Shown: piece after piece, positions 1-8,956 of the stretch
How positions within the stretch are numbered: the stretch's first letter is position 1
Layout: each line of letters begins with the position of its first letter
From: Streptomyces capitiformicae
Lineage (GTDB): Bacteria; Actinomycetota; Actinomycetes; Streptomycetales; Streptomycetaceae
NCBI RefSeq assembly: GCF_002214185.1
Contig: NZ_CP022161.1
Coordinates: 8,005,486-8,069,485, forward strand
Reading direction: 5' to 3'
Length of the DNA: 64,000 bases
Program-made: the position numbers and the translations under genes
Notes under the pieces: generated by a model
What the model saw: only the letters and a program-made list of their open reading frames with translations
Database searches by the model: none
What the model was told of the DNA's origin: nothing

Positions 1-553
1 AGCATCGGGATCGGCGCGAAAGAGCTGTCGCTGGAGCAGGTCTGGCACGGACTGTTCGACGACACGGGGACGTACGGCGACGTCGTCGTCGGGGAGCGGA
101 TCTCGCGCACCCTCCTCGGGCTGCTCGCCGGCGCCGCCGTCGGTCTGGCCGGTGCCGTGCTGCAGGCGCTCACCCGTAATCCGCTGGCCGACCCGGGTCT
201 GCTCGGCATCGCGGGAGCGTCGGCCGCGGTGGTCACCGCCATCACCTACGTCGGTGTCACCTCGCTGACCGGGTATGTGTGGTTCGCGTTCGTCGGCGCG
301 GCGGCGGTCGGGGCGCTGGTGTGGTTCCTCGGCGGCAGCCGGGGGGCGACGCCCGTACGGCTCGCCCCCGCGGGCACGGCGATCAGTGCCGCGCTCTACG
401 GCTACTCCAGGCCGTGATGATCATGGATGACGCGGCGCTCTCCAAGATGCCTTCGGGGCCGACCAGCTGCCCGTCGGTGTCGTCACCGGCGTACTCGGCG
501 GTGTCTGTCTGCTGTGGCTGCTGGTCACCGAGCGGAAGGCCAGGCGGATATGA
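1..553 (+). pseudogene. FecCD-type siderophore ABC permease, decayed
   Basis: The sequence enters in frame with a FecCD/BtuC-family permease: an RTLLGLLAGAAVGLAGAVLQ segment and the family motif LTRNPLADPGLLG lie near 100-210. The frame stops at TGA 415-417 after about 138 codons; the family is normally about 330-350 residues. The next expected residues (MIMDDAALSKM) are readable one frame over at 414-449, so one base appears missing near 405-410. The typical C-terminus (QLPVGVVTGVLGG, then LLWLLVTERKARR) resumes in a third frame at 452-553. About 170 residues holding several membrane helices are therefore missing at the 449/452 joint. The intact protein would carry ferric siderophore across the membrane with the ATPase downstream. 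The 5' end lies outside the window. A frameshift plus a large deletion makes real decay more likely than error. Confidence 0.85.
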
Positions 554-597
554 AGGCCGGGGCGGATATGAACGAGAACAACCTGAGGAGCAGTACT

Positions 598-1422
598 GTG
601 AACCGCCTGTCCGCCGAGAACGTCACCCTCGCCTATGACCAGCGGGTCATCGCCGAGCAGCTGTCGGTGGAGATCCCCGACAACTCCTTCACCGTGATCG
701 TCGGCCCCAACGCCTGCGGCAAGTCCACGCTGCTGCGCGCCCTTTCGCGGATGCTGAAGCCGTCCCGGGGACAGGTGCTGCTCGACGGGCAGGTCATCCA
801 GTCGATGCCCGCGAAGAAGGTCGCGCGGACGCTCGGCCTGCTGCCCCAGTCGTCGATCGCGCCGGACGGGATCACGGTCGGCGACCTCGTCGGACGCGGC
901 CGGTATCCGCACCAGGGGCTGCTGCGGCAGTGGTCGACCGAGGACGAGCGGATCGTGCGGGAGTCGATGGAGTCGACGGGGGTCGCCGAGCTGGCCGACC
1001 GTTACGTCGACGAGCTGTCCGGCGGTCAGCGCCAGCGCGTGTGGATCGCCATGGCCCTCGCCCAGCAGACCCCGCTGCTGCTGCTCGACGAGCCGACCAC
1101 CTACCTCGACATCCAGCACCAGATCGACGTGCTCGACCTGTGCGCCGAGCTGCACGAGGAGCAGGGCCGCACGCTGGTCGCGGTGCTGCACGACCTCAAC
1201 CACGCCGCCCGCTACGCCACCCACCTCATCGCCCTGCGCGGCGGCTCGGTGATCGCCGAGGGCGCACCCTCCGAGATCGTCACGGCCGAACTGGTCGAGG
1301 AGGTCTTCGGGCTGCGCTGCCAGGTCATCGACGACCCGGAGACGGGGACACCGCTGGTGGTGCCGGCGGCACGCAAGGCACGTACCAAGGCCGAAAAGGT
1401 GGCTGTTACAGAAGCTTCCTGA
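598..1422 (+). CDS. Siderophore ABC transporter ATP-binding protein (FepC/FecE type)
   Basis: This is an ABC ATPase that energises import of ferric siderophores. In the 274-residue form the Walker A GPNACGKST is at about 36-44, the signature LSGGQRQR at about 142, the Walker B LLLLDEP at about 161 and a switch His in AVLHDLNHAA. The segment GDLVGRGRYPHQ is typical of FepC-like proteins. I chose GTG 598 because AGGAG (586-590) sits seven bases upstream. ATG 550, which overlaps the permease TGA, and ATG 568 are in-frame alternatives. All motifs are intact although the adjacent permease is broken, so it either serves another permease or is itself losing purpose. Its 3' end overlaps the convergent sterol-carrier gene by 17 bp. 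Confidence 0.9.
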   Translation: MNRLSAENVTLAYDQRVIAEQLSVEIPDNSFTVIVGPNACGKSTLLRALSRMLKPSRGQVLLDGQVIQSMPAKKVARTLGLLPQSSIAPDGITVGDLVGRGRYPHQGLLRQWSTEDERIVRESMESTGVAELADRYVDELSGGQRQRVWIAMALAQQTPLLLLDEPTTYLDIQHQIDVLDLCAELHEEQGRTLVAVLHDLNHAARYATHLIALRGGSVIAEGAPSEIVTAELVEEVFGLRCQVIDDPETGTPLVVPAARKARTKAEKVAVTEAS

Positions 1423-1753
1423 GGCGGAACAGGTCCTTCAGGCTCGCCTCCAGCTTCACCCGGCCCGCGCCCCAGGCCTTGGCGAAGTTCAGCTCGCCGC
1501 TGACCATCGCGACCAGGTCGTCGCCGGTCATGGTCAGCCTGATCTCGGCCTTCTCCGGCGGCGGGCCCTGGAGGGTGTCCAGCACCTCGATGCCGCCGTC
1601 CTTGAGGCGACCGACGAAGGTGACGTCCAGGTCGGTGATACGGCAGCTCAACGACCGGTCCAGGGCGGCGGCAGCGCGCACGTCCCTGTCGGCGTTCCGC
1701 ATGTTGTCCGAGAGCTTGTCGAGTGCGGCGCGGCACTCCTCAATCGTGGCCAT
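1406..1753 (-). CDS. SCP2 sterol-binding domain protein
   Basis: This 115-residue protein has the fold signature of the SCP-2 sterol-transfer family: a small alpha/beta domain with a hydrophobic pocket. Visible features are an N-terminal helix (MATIEECRAALDKLSDNM), strands around SCRITDLDVTF, and the C-terminal EIRLTMTGDDLVAMVSGEL..FAKAWGAGRVKLEAS block that is diagnostic in actinobacterial members. Such proteins bind lipids or acyl-CoA; no ligand can be assigned here. It is transcribed divergently from the gene at 1796, with 42 bp between starts, and convergently with the ABC ATPase. The length is normal for the single-domain form. Confidence 0.8.
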   Translation of the reverse strand: MATIEECRAALDKLSDNMRNADRDVRAAAALDRSLSCRITDLDVTFVGRLKDGGIEVLDTLQGPPPEKAEIRLTMTGDDLVAMVSGELNFAKAWGAGRVKLEASLKDLFRLRKLL

Positions 1754-1795
1754 CGCGAACGACGGTACCCCAGGGCTTCGAGGTAGCGTCTGGGC

Positions 1796-2128
1796 ATGAG
1801 CGACTCTTTGCCCGAGGCCGAGGCCCGGGTGGAAGCGGCGATTCCGGAGGGTGACACTCCGGATACGGAGACTGGTGTTGCGGAGGGCGTGACCGAACCC
1901 GAGTACGACCCCGCCGCCCCGGCCCCGCTGAACGTGCCCCGCGCCGCCACCGGCCACCCCGAGGTGGACGCGGCCCTCGAGCGGCTGGTCGACGCCGACC
2001 ACCTCGCCACCGACGGCCATGTCGAGGTGTACGAGGATGTACATCGGGGGCTGCGCGACGCGCTCACCGCGCTCGACGCCCGCCCGGGACCTCCGGCGCC
2101 CCCGAACACGTACGACCGCAGGAGCTGA
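1796..2128 (+). CDS. Conserved acidic hypothetical protein upstream of tlyA
   Basis: This 110-residue protein has an acidic, Pro/Ala-rich, probably disordered first half (many Glu and Thr-Pro, about 1-50). A short helical second half contains HPEVDAALERLVDADHLATDGHVEVYEDVHRGLRDAL. I do not recognise a catalytic family. It lies seven bases before tlyA in the same direction, so it is probably the first gene of the tlyA-nadK run. The ATG is the only sensible start, directly downstream of the divergent SCP2 gene. The role is unknown. Confidence 0.7.
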   Translation: MSDSLPEAEARVEAAIPEGDTPDTETGVAEGVTEPEYDPAAPAPLNVPRAATGHPEVDAALERLVDADHLATDGHVEVYEDVHRGLRDALTALDARPGPPAPPNTYDRRS

Positions 2129-2135
2129 ACCCACC

Positions 2136-2951
2136 GTGGCAGGAGTCGCACGCCGCCGTCTGGACGCCGAACTGGTCCGGCGGAAGCTCGCGCGGTCGCG
2201 TGAGCATGCGAGCCAGCTGATCGCCGCCGGGCGGGTCACCGTCGGCAAGACCGTCGCGACCAAGTCCGCCACCCAGGTGGAGACCGCCGCCGCGATCGTG
2301 GTCACGAACGACGACAGCGACCCCGAGTACGTGTCCCGGGGCGGCCACAAGCTCGCGGGCGCCCTGGAGGTCTTCGTCCCGCGGGGGCTGGTCGTCAAGG
2401 GCCGGCGGGCGTTGGACGCCGGCGCCTCCACCGGCGGTTTCACCGACGTACTGCTGCGGGCCGGGGCCGCGCACGTGGTCGCCGTAGACGTCGGATACGG
2501 ACAACTCGCGTGGAGTCTCCAGAGCGATGAACGCGTCACCGTCAAGGACCGTACGAACGTACGCGAGTTGACGCTCGAAGCGATCGATGGGGAGCCTGTG
2601 GATCTTGTCGTGGGGGATCTGTCCTTCATCCCGCTCGGCCTGGTACTGCCCGCCCTGGTGCGGTGCGTGAAGCCGGACGCCGATCTGGTGATGATGGTCA
2701 AGCCGCAGTTCGAAGTGGGCAAGGAGCGGCTGGGCAGTGGGGGAGTCGTACGGAGTCCGGAGCTGCGTGCCGAGGCGGTGCGCTCAGTGGCCCGGAAGGC
2801 CGGGGAGTTGGGGCTCGGGGTGAACGGCGTGACGGCCAGCCCGCTGCCCGGGCCCTCGGGCAATGTCGAGTACTTTCTGTGGCTGCGTGCCGGGGCACCC
2901 GCGCTGGACCCGGCCGACGTCGACCGAGCAGTTGCGGAGGGGCCGCGTTGA
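2136..2951 (+). CDS. tlyA: 16S/23S rRNA (cytidine-2'-O)-methyltransferase TlyA
   Basis: TlyA methylates the 2'-O of C1409 in 16S and C1920 in 23S rRNA using S-adenosylmethionine; loss gives capreomycin resistance in mycobacteria (known for the family). The 271-residue product has an N-terminal S4 RNA-binding domain (RRLDAELVRRKLARSREHA, about 5-60), the linker YVSRGGHKLAGAL, and an FtsJ-like Rossmann domain with the SAM motif DAGASTGGFTD and later DLSFIPL and MVKPQFEVG. GTG 2136 is used because it starts at the S4 domain. Its TGA overlaps the TTG of nadK, so the two are translationally coupled. The order tlyA-nadK-recN is also the mycobacterial order. Confidence 0.93.
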   Translation: MAGVARRRLDAELVRRKLARSREHASQLIAAGRVTVGKTVATKSATQVETAAAIVVTNDDSDPEYVSRGGHKLAGALEVFVPRGLVVKGRRALDAGASTGGFTDVLLRAGAAHVVAVDVGYGQLAWSLQSDERVTVKDRTNVRELTLEAIDGEPVDLVVGDLSFIPLGLVLPALVRCVKPDADLVMMVKPQFEVGKERLGSGGVVRSPELRAEAVRSVARKAGELGLGVNGVTASPLPGPSGNVEYFLWLRAGAPALDPADVDRAVAEGPR

Positions 2952-3853
2952 CTCAGGACCAAGTTCGTACCGTTTTCCTGCTCACCCACACCGGGCGGCC
3001 CGCGGCCATTCGCAGTGCCGAGCTCGTCGTCAAGGGGCTGCTGCACCACGGGCTGGGCGTGCGGGTCCTGGCGGCCGAGGCGGAGGACATTCCGGTGCCG
3101 GAGGAGGTGGAGCTGGTCAAGGAGGCAACTCCGCAGTGCCTCGACGGGTGTGAGCTGCTCATCGTCCTCGGTGGCGACGGCACGCTGCTGCGCGGCGCCG
3201 AGTTCGCCCGGGCGTCCGGGGTGCCGATGCTCGGCGTCAACCTCGGCAGTGTCGGGTTCCTCGCGGAGGCCGAGCGGGACGATCTCGACAAGGTTGTCGA
3301 CCGGGTGGTGACCAAGTCGTACGAGGTCGAGGAGCGGATGACCGTCGATGTCGTCGTTCACCGGAACGGGGACATCGTCCACACGGACTGGGCGCTGAAC
3401 GAGGCGGCTGTGCAGAAGGCCGGCGCCGAGAAGCTGCTCGAAGTGGTGCTGGAGATCGACGGGCGGCCGGTCACGGGGTTCGGCTGCGACGGCATCGTGC
3501 TGTCGACTCCGACCGGGTCGACCGCGTACGCCTTCTCCGCGGGTGGGCCTGTGGTGTGGCCGGAGGTGGAGGCGCTGTTGATGGTGCCGATCTCCGCGCA
3601 CGCGTTGTTCGCGAAGCCGTTGGTTACTTCGCCGGAGTCCGTGCTCGCGGTGGAGGTGCTGCCTCATATTCCGCCTGGGGTACTTTGGTGTGATGGGCGG
3701 CGGACCGTGGAGTTGCCGCCAGGGGCTCGGGTGGAGGTTCGGCGAGGGGCCGTGCCGGTGCGGCTGGCTCGGTTGCATCATGCTTCGTTCACGGACCGGC
3801 TTGTGGCCAAGTTCGCGTTGCCCGTTTCTGGATGGCGGGGGGCTCCGCACTAG
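2948..3853 (+). CDS. nadK: NAD kinase
   Basis: NAD kinase phosphorylates NAD to NADP and sets the cytosolic NADPH supply. The 301-residue product has the nucleotide-binding GGDGTLLR motif at about 75, NLGSVGFLAE, and the second conserved block GFGCDGIVLSTPTGSTAYAF with the substrate-contacting GSTAY. The start is the rare codon TTG 2948, overlapping the tlyA stop as TTGA. GGAGG at 2936-2940 is seven bases away, which decides this start. The length fits the family. The 215 bp between its stop and recN hold no gene. Confidence 0.94.
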   Translation: MTQDQVRTVFLLTHTGRPAAIRSAELVVKGLLHHGLGVRVLAAEAEDIPVPEEVELVKEATPQCLDGCELLIVLGGDGTLLRGAEFARASGVPMLGVNLGSVGFLAEAERDDLDKVVDRVVTKSYEVEERMTVDVVVHRNGDIVHTDWALNEAAVQKAGAEKLLEVVLEIDGRPVTGFGCDGIVLSTPTGSTAYAFSAGGPVVWPEVEALLMVPISAHALFAKPLVTSPESVLAVEVLPHIPPGVLWCDGRRTVELPPGARVEVRRGAVPVRLARLHHASFTDRLVAKFALPVSGWRGAPH

Positions 3854-4068
3854 CGCGATGTGGGGGATGGCGGGGAACGTCGGCGGCTGCGGGTTCGTCG
3901 TGGCTTGTCGCGCCCACGTGACTGGCGGCTTCCCGGTGCAGCCGGGCGGCCGCAGGGTCGCCGACGGAGCCGCAAATCGACACAGCTCCGCGCCTCTTTC
4001 GGGGCGATGTAGCTCGCCGGGGTGACATAGGAGACGGGGGGCGTCGCACTTCCCCTCCCCGACCTCGT

Positions 4069-5820
4069 ATGGTCGTGTCCGTGTTGGAGGAGATGCGGAT
4101 ACGGTCGCTCGGAGTCATCGACGACGCGGTCGTCGAGCTGTCGCCCGGGTTCACTGCCGTGACGGGTGAGACGGGTGCGGGCAAGACCATGGTGGTCACC
4201 AGTCTTGGTCTGTTGCTCGGTGGGCGGGCGGATCCCGCGCTGGTGCGGATCGGCGCGAAGAACGCGGTCGTCGAGGGGCGGATCGCCGTGCCCGACGGCG
4301 CGTCGGCGGTCGTGCGGGCCGAGGAGGCCGGGGCCGAACTCGACGACGGGGCGCTGCTGATCAGCCGTACCGTCTCCGCCGAGGGACGGTCACGGGCGCA
4401 CCTCGGCGGGCGTTCCGTCCCGGTGGGTGTGCTCGCGGAGCTGGCCGACGAACTGGTGGCCGTGCATGGGCAGACCGACCAGCAGGGGCTGCTGAAGCTG
4501 TCCCGGCAGCGGGCGGCGCTCGACCGGTACGCGGGGGACGCGGTCGCCGTACCGCTGGCCAAGTACGCGGAGGCGTACCGGAGGCTGCGGGCCGTCTCCG
4601 TGGAGCTCGAAGAGATCGTCACGCGCGCGCGTGAGCGGGCCCAGGAAGCCGACATGCTGCGGTACGGGCTCGACGAGATCGCGGGTGTCGAGCCGCGGGC
4701 CGGCGAGGACGTGGAGCTCGCCGAGGAGGCCGAGCGGCTGGGGCACGCGGAGGCGTTGGCGTCGGCCGCGACGGCCGCGCACGCCGCGCTCGCGGGCAAT
4801 CCCGAGGACCCGGAGGGTGTGGACGCCTCGACGCTCGTCGCGGGCGCCCACCGGGCGCTGGAGGCCGTACGGTCGCACGATCCGGCGCTGGCCGCGCTCG
4901 CCGACCGGATCGGGGAGATCGGGATCCTGCTGGGCGATGTGGCGGGGGAGCTGGCGGGGTACGCCGACGACCTGGACGCCGATCCACTGCGGCTCGCGGC
5001 CGTCGAGGAGCGGCGGGCGGCGCTGAACGCGCTCACCCGGAAGTACGGCGGGTACGGCCAGGAGGTTGCCTCCGTGCTGGCCTGGGCCGAGCAGGGCGCC
5101 CAGCGGCTCACCGAACTCGACGGCGACGACGAGCGGATCGAGGAGCTGACCGCCGAGCGGGACGCCCTGCGGACCGAACTGGGCGGGCTGGCCCAGGCCC
5201 TGACGGACGCCCGGCAGGAGGCCGCCGAGCGGTTCGCCGCCGCCGTGACCGCCGAGCTGGGCTCGCTGGCCATGCCGCACGCGCGCGTGTCGTTCGCGAT
5301 CCGGCAGACGGACGATCCCGAGGGCGTCGAGGTGGGCGGTCGTACGGTCGCGTACGGGCCGTCCGGCGCCGACGAGGTCGAACTGCTGCTCGCCCCGCAC
5401 CCGGGGGCGCCGCCCCGGCCCATAGCCAAGGGGGCCTCGGGCGGTGAGCTGTCCCGCGTGATGCTGGCCGTGGAGGTCGTGTTCGCCGGGACCGATCCCG
5501 TGCCGACGTACCTCTTCGACGAGGTCGACGCCGGTGTCGGCGGCAAGGCCGCGGTCGAGATCGGCCGGCGGCTCGCCAAGCTCGCCAAGTCGGCCCAGGT
5601 CGTGGTCGTCACGCATCTGCCGCAGGTTGCCGCCTTCGCCGACCGCCAGCTCCTGGTGGAGAAGACCAACGACGGGTCCGTGACCCGGTCCGGCGTGAAG
5701 GTCCTGGAGGGCGAGGAGCGGGTGCGCGAGCTGTCGCGCATGCTCGCCGGCCAGGAGGACTCCGAGACCGCGCGGGCCCATGCCGAGGAGCTGTTGGCGG
5801 CGGCGCGGGCGGACGCGTAG
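4069..5820 (+). CDS. recN: DNA repair protein RecN
   Basis: RecN is an SMC-like ATPase that acts early at double-strand breaks. The 583-residue product has the Walker A GETGAGKT at 33-40, a long charged central region with coiled-coil character (about 150-370, rich in EELTAERDALRTEL-type heptads), and C-terminal signature SGGELSRVMLA followed by Walker B TYLFDEVDAGVGG. ATG 4069 is the longest start; GTG 4081 would lose four residues and ATG 4093 eight. None has a good ribosome site, so a leaderless or near-leaderless transcript is possible. The frame on the opposite strand is a long shadow and not a gene. Confidence 0.94.
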   Translation: MVVSVLEEMRIRSLGVIDDAVVELSPGFTAVTGETGAGKTMVVTSLGLLLGGRADPALVRIGAKNAVVEGRIAVPDGASAVVRAEEAGAELDDGALLISRTVSAEGRSRAHLGGRSVPVGVLAELADELVAVHGQTDQQGLLKLSRQRAALDRYAGDAVAVPLAKYAEAYRRLRAVSVELEEIVTRARERAQEADMLRYGLDEIAGVEPRAGEDVELAEEAERLGHAEALASAATAAHAALAGNPEDPEGVDASTLVAGAHRALEAVRSHDPALAALADRIGEIGILLGDVAGELAGYADDLDADPLRLAAVEERRAALNALTRKYGGYGQEVASVLAWAEQGAQRLTELDGDDERIEELTAERDALRTELGGLAQALTDARQEAAERFAAAVTAELGSLAMPHARVSFAIRQTDDPEGVEVGGRTVAYGPSGADEVELLLAPHPGAPPRPIAKGASGGELSRVMLAVEVVFAGTDPVPTYLFDEVDAGVGGKAAVEIGRRLAKLAKSAQVVVVTHLPQVAAFADRQLLVEKTNDGSVTRSGVKVLEGEERVRELSRMLAGQEDSETARAHAEELLAAARADA

Positions 5821-6112
5821 CACCCCGCGGGGAGCGAACGAATGAGGGGCGAGGCCGGCTCAGAGAGGCAACCTCTCAAGGGAGTTCACTCGTGTGAGTG
5901 ACGCTGAGAGTCAGGTTGCCCACACCTTCGCCTTTCGCCGTGGCCGACGGTCTCGGAACGGCCTCGCGGCCTGGCATCCTTGGACAGGTACGGCGTAGCG
6001 AGACGTGCTACGCAGACCACGCAGAAGCGCCTCGCGCGGTCCACCCTCGCCGCCGGATCCTTCTGTACGTTTCTTCGTGACCGTCCGACCCCGAACCAGG
6101 AGCCCCGGCCAC

Positions 6113-7249
6113 GTGAGCCACGTGAGCAGCCACTCACCGCACCGCCAGTCGCCGCTGCGAACCGTGCAAGTGCTCGGCGGCGGCAGCGCGGTGAGCAGCG
6201 CCCATGTGCGGTCGCTGGCCTCGGGTCTCGTCGCCCGGGGCGTACGGGTCACCGTGTGCGCCCCGGGCGAGACCGACGGCGTGTACGACTTCACCGGCGT
6301 CGGCGCCCAGCACATCCACGTGCCCCGTAGCAGCGACCCGGCCTCCGTGGCCACCCTGCGCAACGCCTGCGCGGACGCGGACCTGGTGCACGCGCACGGG
6401 CTGCACGCCGGGTTCCGGGCCACTCTCGCACTCGGCGGCCGGCGCACCCCGCTTGTCGTCACCTGGCACACGCGTTCGTACGCCGAGGGCGCGCGGGCGC
6501 ATCTGCTGCGGCTGCTGGAGCGGCGGGTCGCCAAGGCCGCCGCCGTGGTCCTCGGCACTTCCTCCGAGCTCGTCGACCGGGCCCGCAGCCGGGGCGCGCG
6601 GGACGCCCGGCTGGCCGCCGTCGCCCTGCCCGCGCTCCGCCGGAACGACGCCGACGAGGACACGGACCGGCCCCGCTCCAAGGCCCGCGCCGAACTCGGC
6701 GCCACCGACCGTCCGTTGCTCATGGCCGTCGGCTCCCTCGACCGTCACCGGGGCTACGACACCCTGCTCGACGCCGCCCGGGAATGGCGCGGGCTCGACC
6801 CCGCCCCGCTGCTGGTCATCGTCGGCGAGGGGCCGTTGCGGGGCGTGCTCCAGCGGCGCATCGAGGACGAGGAGTTGCCCGTGCGGCTCGTCGGGCGGCG
6901 CGACGACGTCTCCGAGCTGATCGCGGCCGCCGACCTCGCGCTGCTGCCCGGTGGCCCGGAGGCCCGCTCCGTCCTCGCCCAGGAGGCTCTCCACGCGCGC
7001 GTGCCGCTCGTCGCGGCTGCCGTCGGGTCGGTGCCCGAACTGGTCGGCGACGCCGCCGAACTCGTCCCCTGCGGCGACTCCGCGGCCCTCGCCGGGGCCG
7101 TCGTACGCCTGCTGGCGCACCCCGACCTCTGCGAGGAGCTGAAGGACAGGGGCGCCCGGCAGGCGGCCACCTGGCCGACCGAGGACGAGACGGTGGCACA
7201 AGTGCTCAGCGTCTACGACGAGTTGACGCAGGTTCGGCCGCTGACCTGA
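6113..7249 (+). CDS. GT4-type glycosyltransferase
   Basis: A family 4 (GT-B) glycosyltransferase of 378 residues. The N-terminal half opens with RTVQVLGGGSAVSSAHVRSL, the usual Rossmann start that binds acceptor. The C-terminal half has LLMAVGSLDRHRGYDTLLDAA, LVIVGEGPL, VRLVGRRDDVSELIAAADL and the donor-binding region LLPGGPEARSVLAQEAL, where an E-x7-E motif would be expected. Donor and acceptor cannot be told from sequence. GTG 6113 is chosen because AGGAG (6098-6102) precedes it by ten bases; GTG 6122 and an upstream GTG 6077 are alternatives. The 292 bp between recN and this gene hold no recognisable element. It ends one base from the convergent PucR gene. Confidence 0.85.
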   Translation: MSHVSSHSPHRQSPLRTVQVLGGGSAVSSAHVRSLASGLVARGVRVTVCAPGETDGVYDFTGVGAQHIHVPRSSDPASVATLRNACADADLVHAHGLHAGFRATLALGGRRTPLVVTWHTRSYAEGARAHLLRLLERRVAKAAAVVLGTSSELVDRARSRGARDARLAAVALPALRRNDADEDTDRPRSKARAELGATDRPLLMAVGSLDRHRGYDTLLDAAREWRGLDPAPLLVIVGEGPLRGVLQRRIEDEELPVRLVGRRDDVSELIAAADLALLPGGPEARSVLAQEALHARVPLVAAAVGSVPELVGDAAELVPCGDSAALAGAVVRLLAHPDLCEELKDRGARQAATWPTEDETVAQVLSVYDELTQVRPLT

Positions 7250-7250
7250 C

Positions 7251-8903
7251 TCAGGGCACGTGTCTGCGTGCCCGCAGGGCCAGGCTCAGCGCCAGTACCG
7301 TCTGCGGGTCGTCCAGGTCGGTGCCGAGCAACTCGCCGATGCGGGCGAGGCGGTTGTAGAGGGTCTGCCGGTTGAGGTGCAGCTCACGGGCGGTCTCCGC
7401 CTTGCGGCCCGCGTGCGCCAGATACGTCTCCAGCGTGGGCAGCAGCGGGGGCTTGGCGCGGTCGTCGTGGTCGCGGAGGGGGCCGATCGCGCGGTCCACG
7501 AACGCGGCCAGGTCGGGATGGTCGCGCAGCCGCCACAGCAGCAGGTCGATGTCGAGGCGCCGGGCGTCGTACCAGGGGCGGTCGGCCAGGCCCTGCGCGG
7601 CCGTCGCCGTCTCCGCCGCATGCCTGAGCCCGGCCGAGGCGGCCGCCCAGCCGCCGGGCACCCCGACCACCACCACGGGCGGATGACCCCCCGGCCGTCG
7701 CATCCCGGCCCGCTCCACGCCCGCCCGCAGCGCCACCGCGACCTTGTCCGCCACCGCGGGGCGCTCCGACTCCGCGCGCAGCCCGAGCAGCAGCGGGACA
7801 CGGCCCTCGACGGGGCGTACACCCAGCAGGACCGGTACGCCCACCGAGGCCAGCTCCTCGGACACCGCGCAGGCAAGAACCGCCCAGCCTCCCCCATCCG
7901 GTGACAGGCCGTCGGCGAGCCGCATCACCACCGGCAGCAGCGGGCCACCGCCCGGCTTGAAGCCCAGGACACGCGCCTGCGCGGGGGCGTCCTCCGCCCG
8001 GATACGGCCCTCGGCGAGGTCGGTGAGGAAGTCGCCGCGCCCGCGCGCCGCCAGCTCCTCCTCCTGCCGGGCCTGCATCAGGACCACGGCGAGCACCCCG
8101 GCCGCCCGCTCGGCCGCGAGCCGGTGCACGGGAGCCAGGGGCGCGACGACGGGCAGAAGGACCAGCCGGGCCCGTACCGAACCGCTCCCCGGCCCGCCGC
8201 CCGGTACGTCGACGATGGCCGTCCCGGCGGGCGGCTCGTCCTTGTGCTGTGCGCGTAGCCCCTCCCACACCTGCAACGGGTCGGTGGCCGCGGGCCCGGT
8301 CCCGGCGGCGTACAGCAGTTGCCCGTCGGCGGTCTCCAGGAACACCGGATTGCCGCTGAAGTCGGCCAGGATGGCGAGGACTTGGGGCACCCCGCCCCCG
8401 CCGAGCAGCGCCTCGGTACAGCGCCGGTGGACCTCCTCGGCCTGCTGGAGCAGCGCGTAGTGGCCGTTGACGATCTCGGTGTGGATCTCCTCGGTGACCG
8501 TCACGAACGCCACCTCGCGGTGCAGCTGGACGAGCGGGAGACCGGCCGAGCGCGCGGTGTCGATGAGGGCCGCGGGCAGCCGGGTGAAGCGCGGGCCCAG
8601 TTCGATGACGAGGGCCGCGATACCGCGTTCGGCCAGGGTCCGTACGAACGCCCGCTGGTCGGCCGGCCGGGTGCCGAGCCCGTATCCCGTCGTCAGCAGC
8701 AGCTCGCCGCCCTTGAGGAGCGAGGCGATGTTCGGGACCTCGCCCGCGTGCACCCAGCGCACGGTCCGCTCCAGCCGGTCGGCGCCGGCCAGGATCTCCG
8801 GCAGCCCGCCGCGCAGCCCGGGCAGCTCCAGGGCCCGCCGTACGGTGATGCCGCCCTGTGCCTCGGGGCCGTCACCGGGTTCGCGGCTGTCACGGGTGTT
8901 CAT
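7251..8903 (-). CDS. PucR-family transcriptional regulator
   Basis: A 550-residue regulator of the PucR/CdaR type. The N-terminal PucR sensor-like domain covers about 15-140 (TVRRALELPGLRGG, LLTTGYGLG, IAALVIELGPRF). A long GGDEF-like middle follows. The C-terminal helix-turn-helix is in TARELHLNRQTLYNRLARIGELLG at about 505-530. PucR proteins control purine, amino-acid or small-molecule catabolism. The flavin oxidoreductase immediately upstream on the same strand (53 bp away) is a plausible target, by inference only. No ligand can be assigned. Confidence 0.9.
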   Translation of the reverse strand: MNTRDSREPGDGPEAQGGITVRRALELPGLRGGLPEILAGADRLERTVRWVHAGEVPNIASLLKGGELLLTTGYGLGTRPADQRAFVRTLAERGIAALVIELGPRFTRLPAALIDTARSAGLPLVQLHREVAFVTVTEEIHTEIVNGHYALLQQAEEVHRRCTEALLGGGGVPQVLAILADFSGNPVFLETADGQLLYAAGTGPAATDPLQVWEGLRAQHKDEPPAGTAIVDVPGGGPGSGSVRARLVLLPVVAPLAPVHRLAAERAAGVLAVVLMQARQEEELAARGRGDFLTDLAEGRIRAEDAPAQARVLGFKPGGGPLLPVVMRLADGLSPDGGGWAVLACAVSEELASVGVPVLLGVRPVEGRVPLLLGLRAESERPAVADKVAVALRAGVERAGMRRPGGHPPVVVVGVPGGWAAASAGLRHAAETATAAQGLADRPWYDARRLDIDLLLWRLRDHPDLAAFVDRAIGPLRDHDDRAKPPLLPTLETYLAHAGRKAETARELHLNRQTLYNRLARIGELLGTDLDDPQTVLALSLALRARRHVP

Positions 8904-8956
8904 GGACCGGACGCTACCCGCGTGCCGGTCGTGGGGGCATCCTCGCCCGTCGGCGG

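Noticed and set aside
3789..5879. 696-codon open frame opposite recN
   Set aside because: Its Ser/Arg/Ala-rich composition is the mirror of recN codons. No motif, and recN is fully conserved on the other strand.
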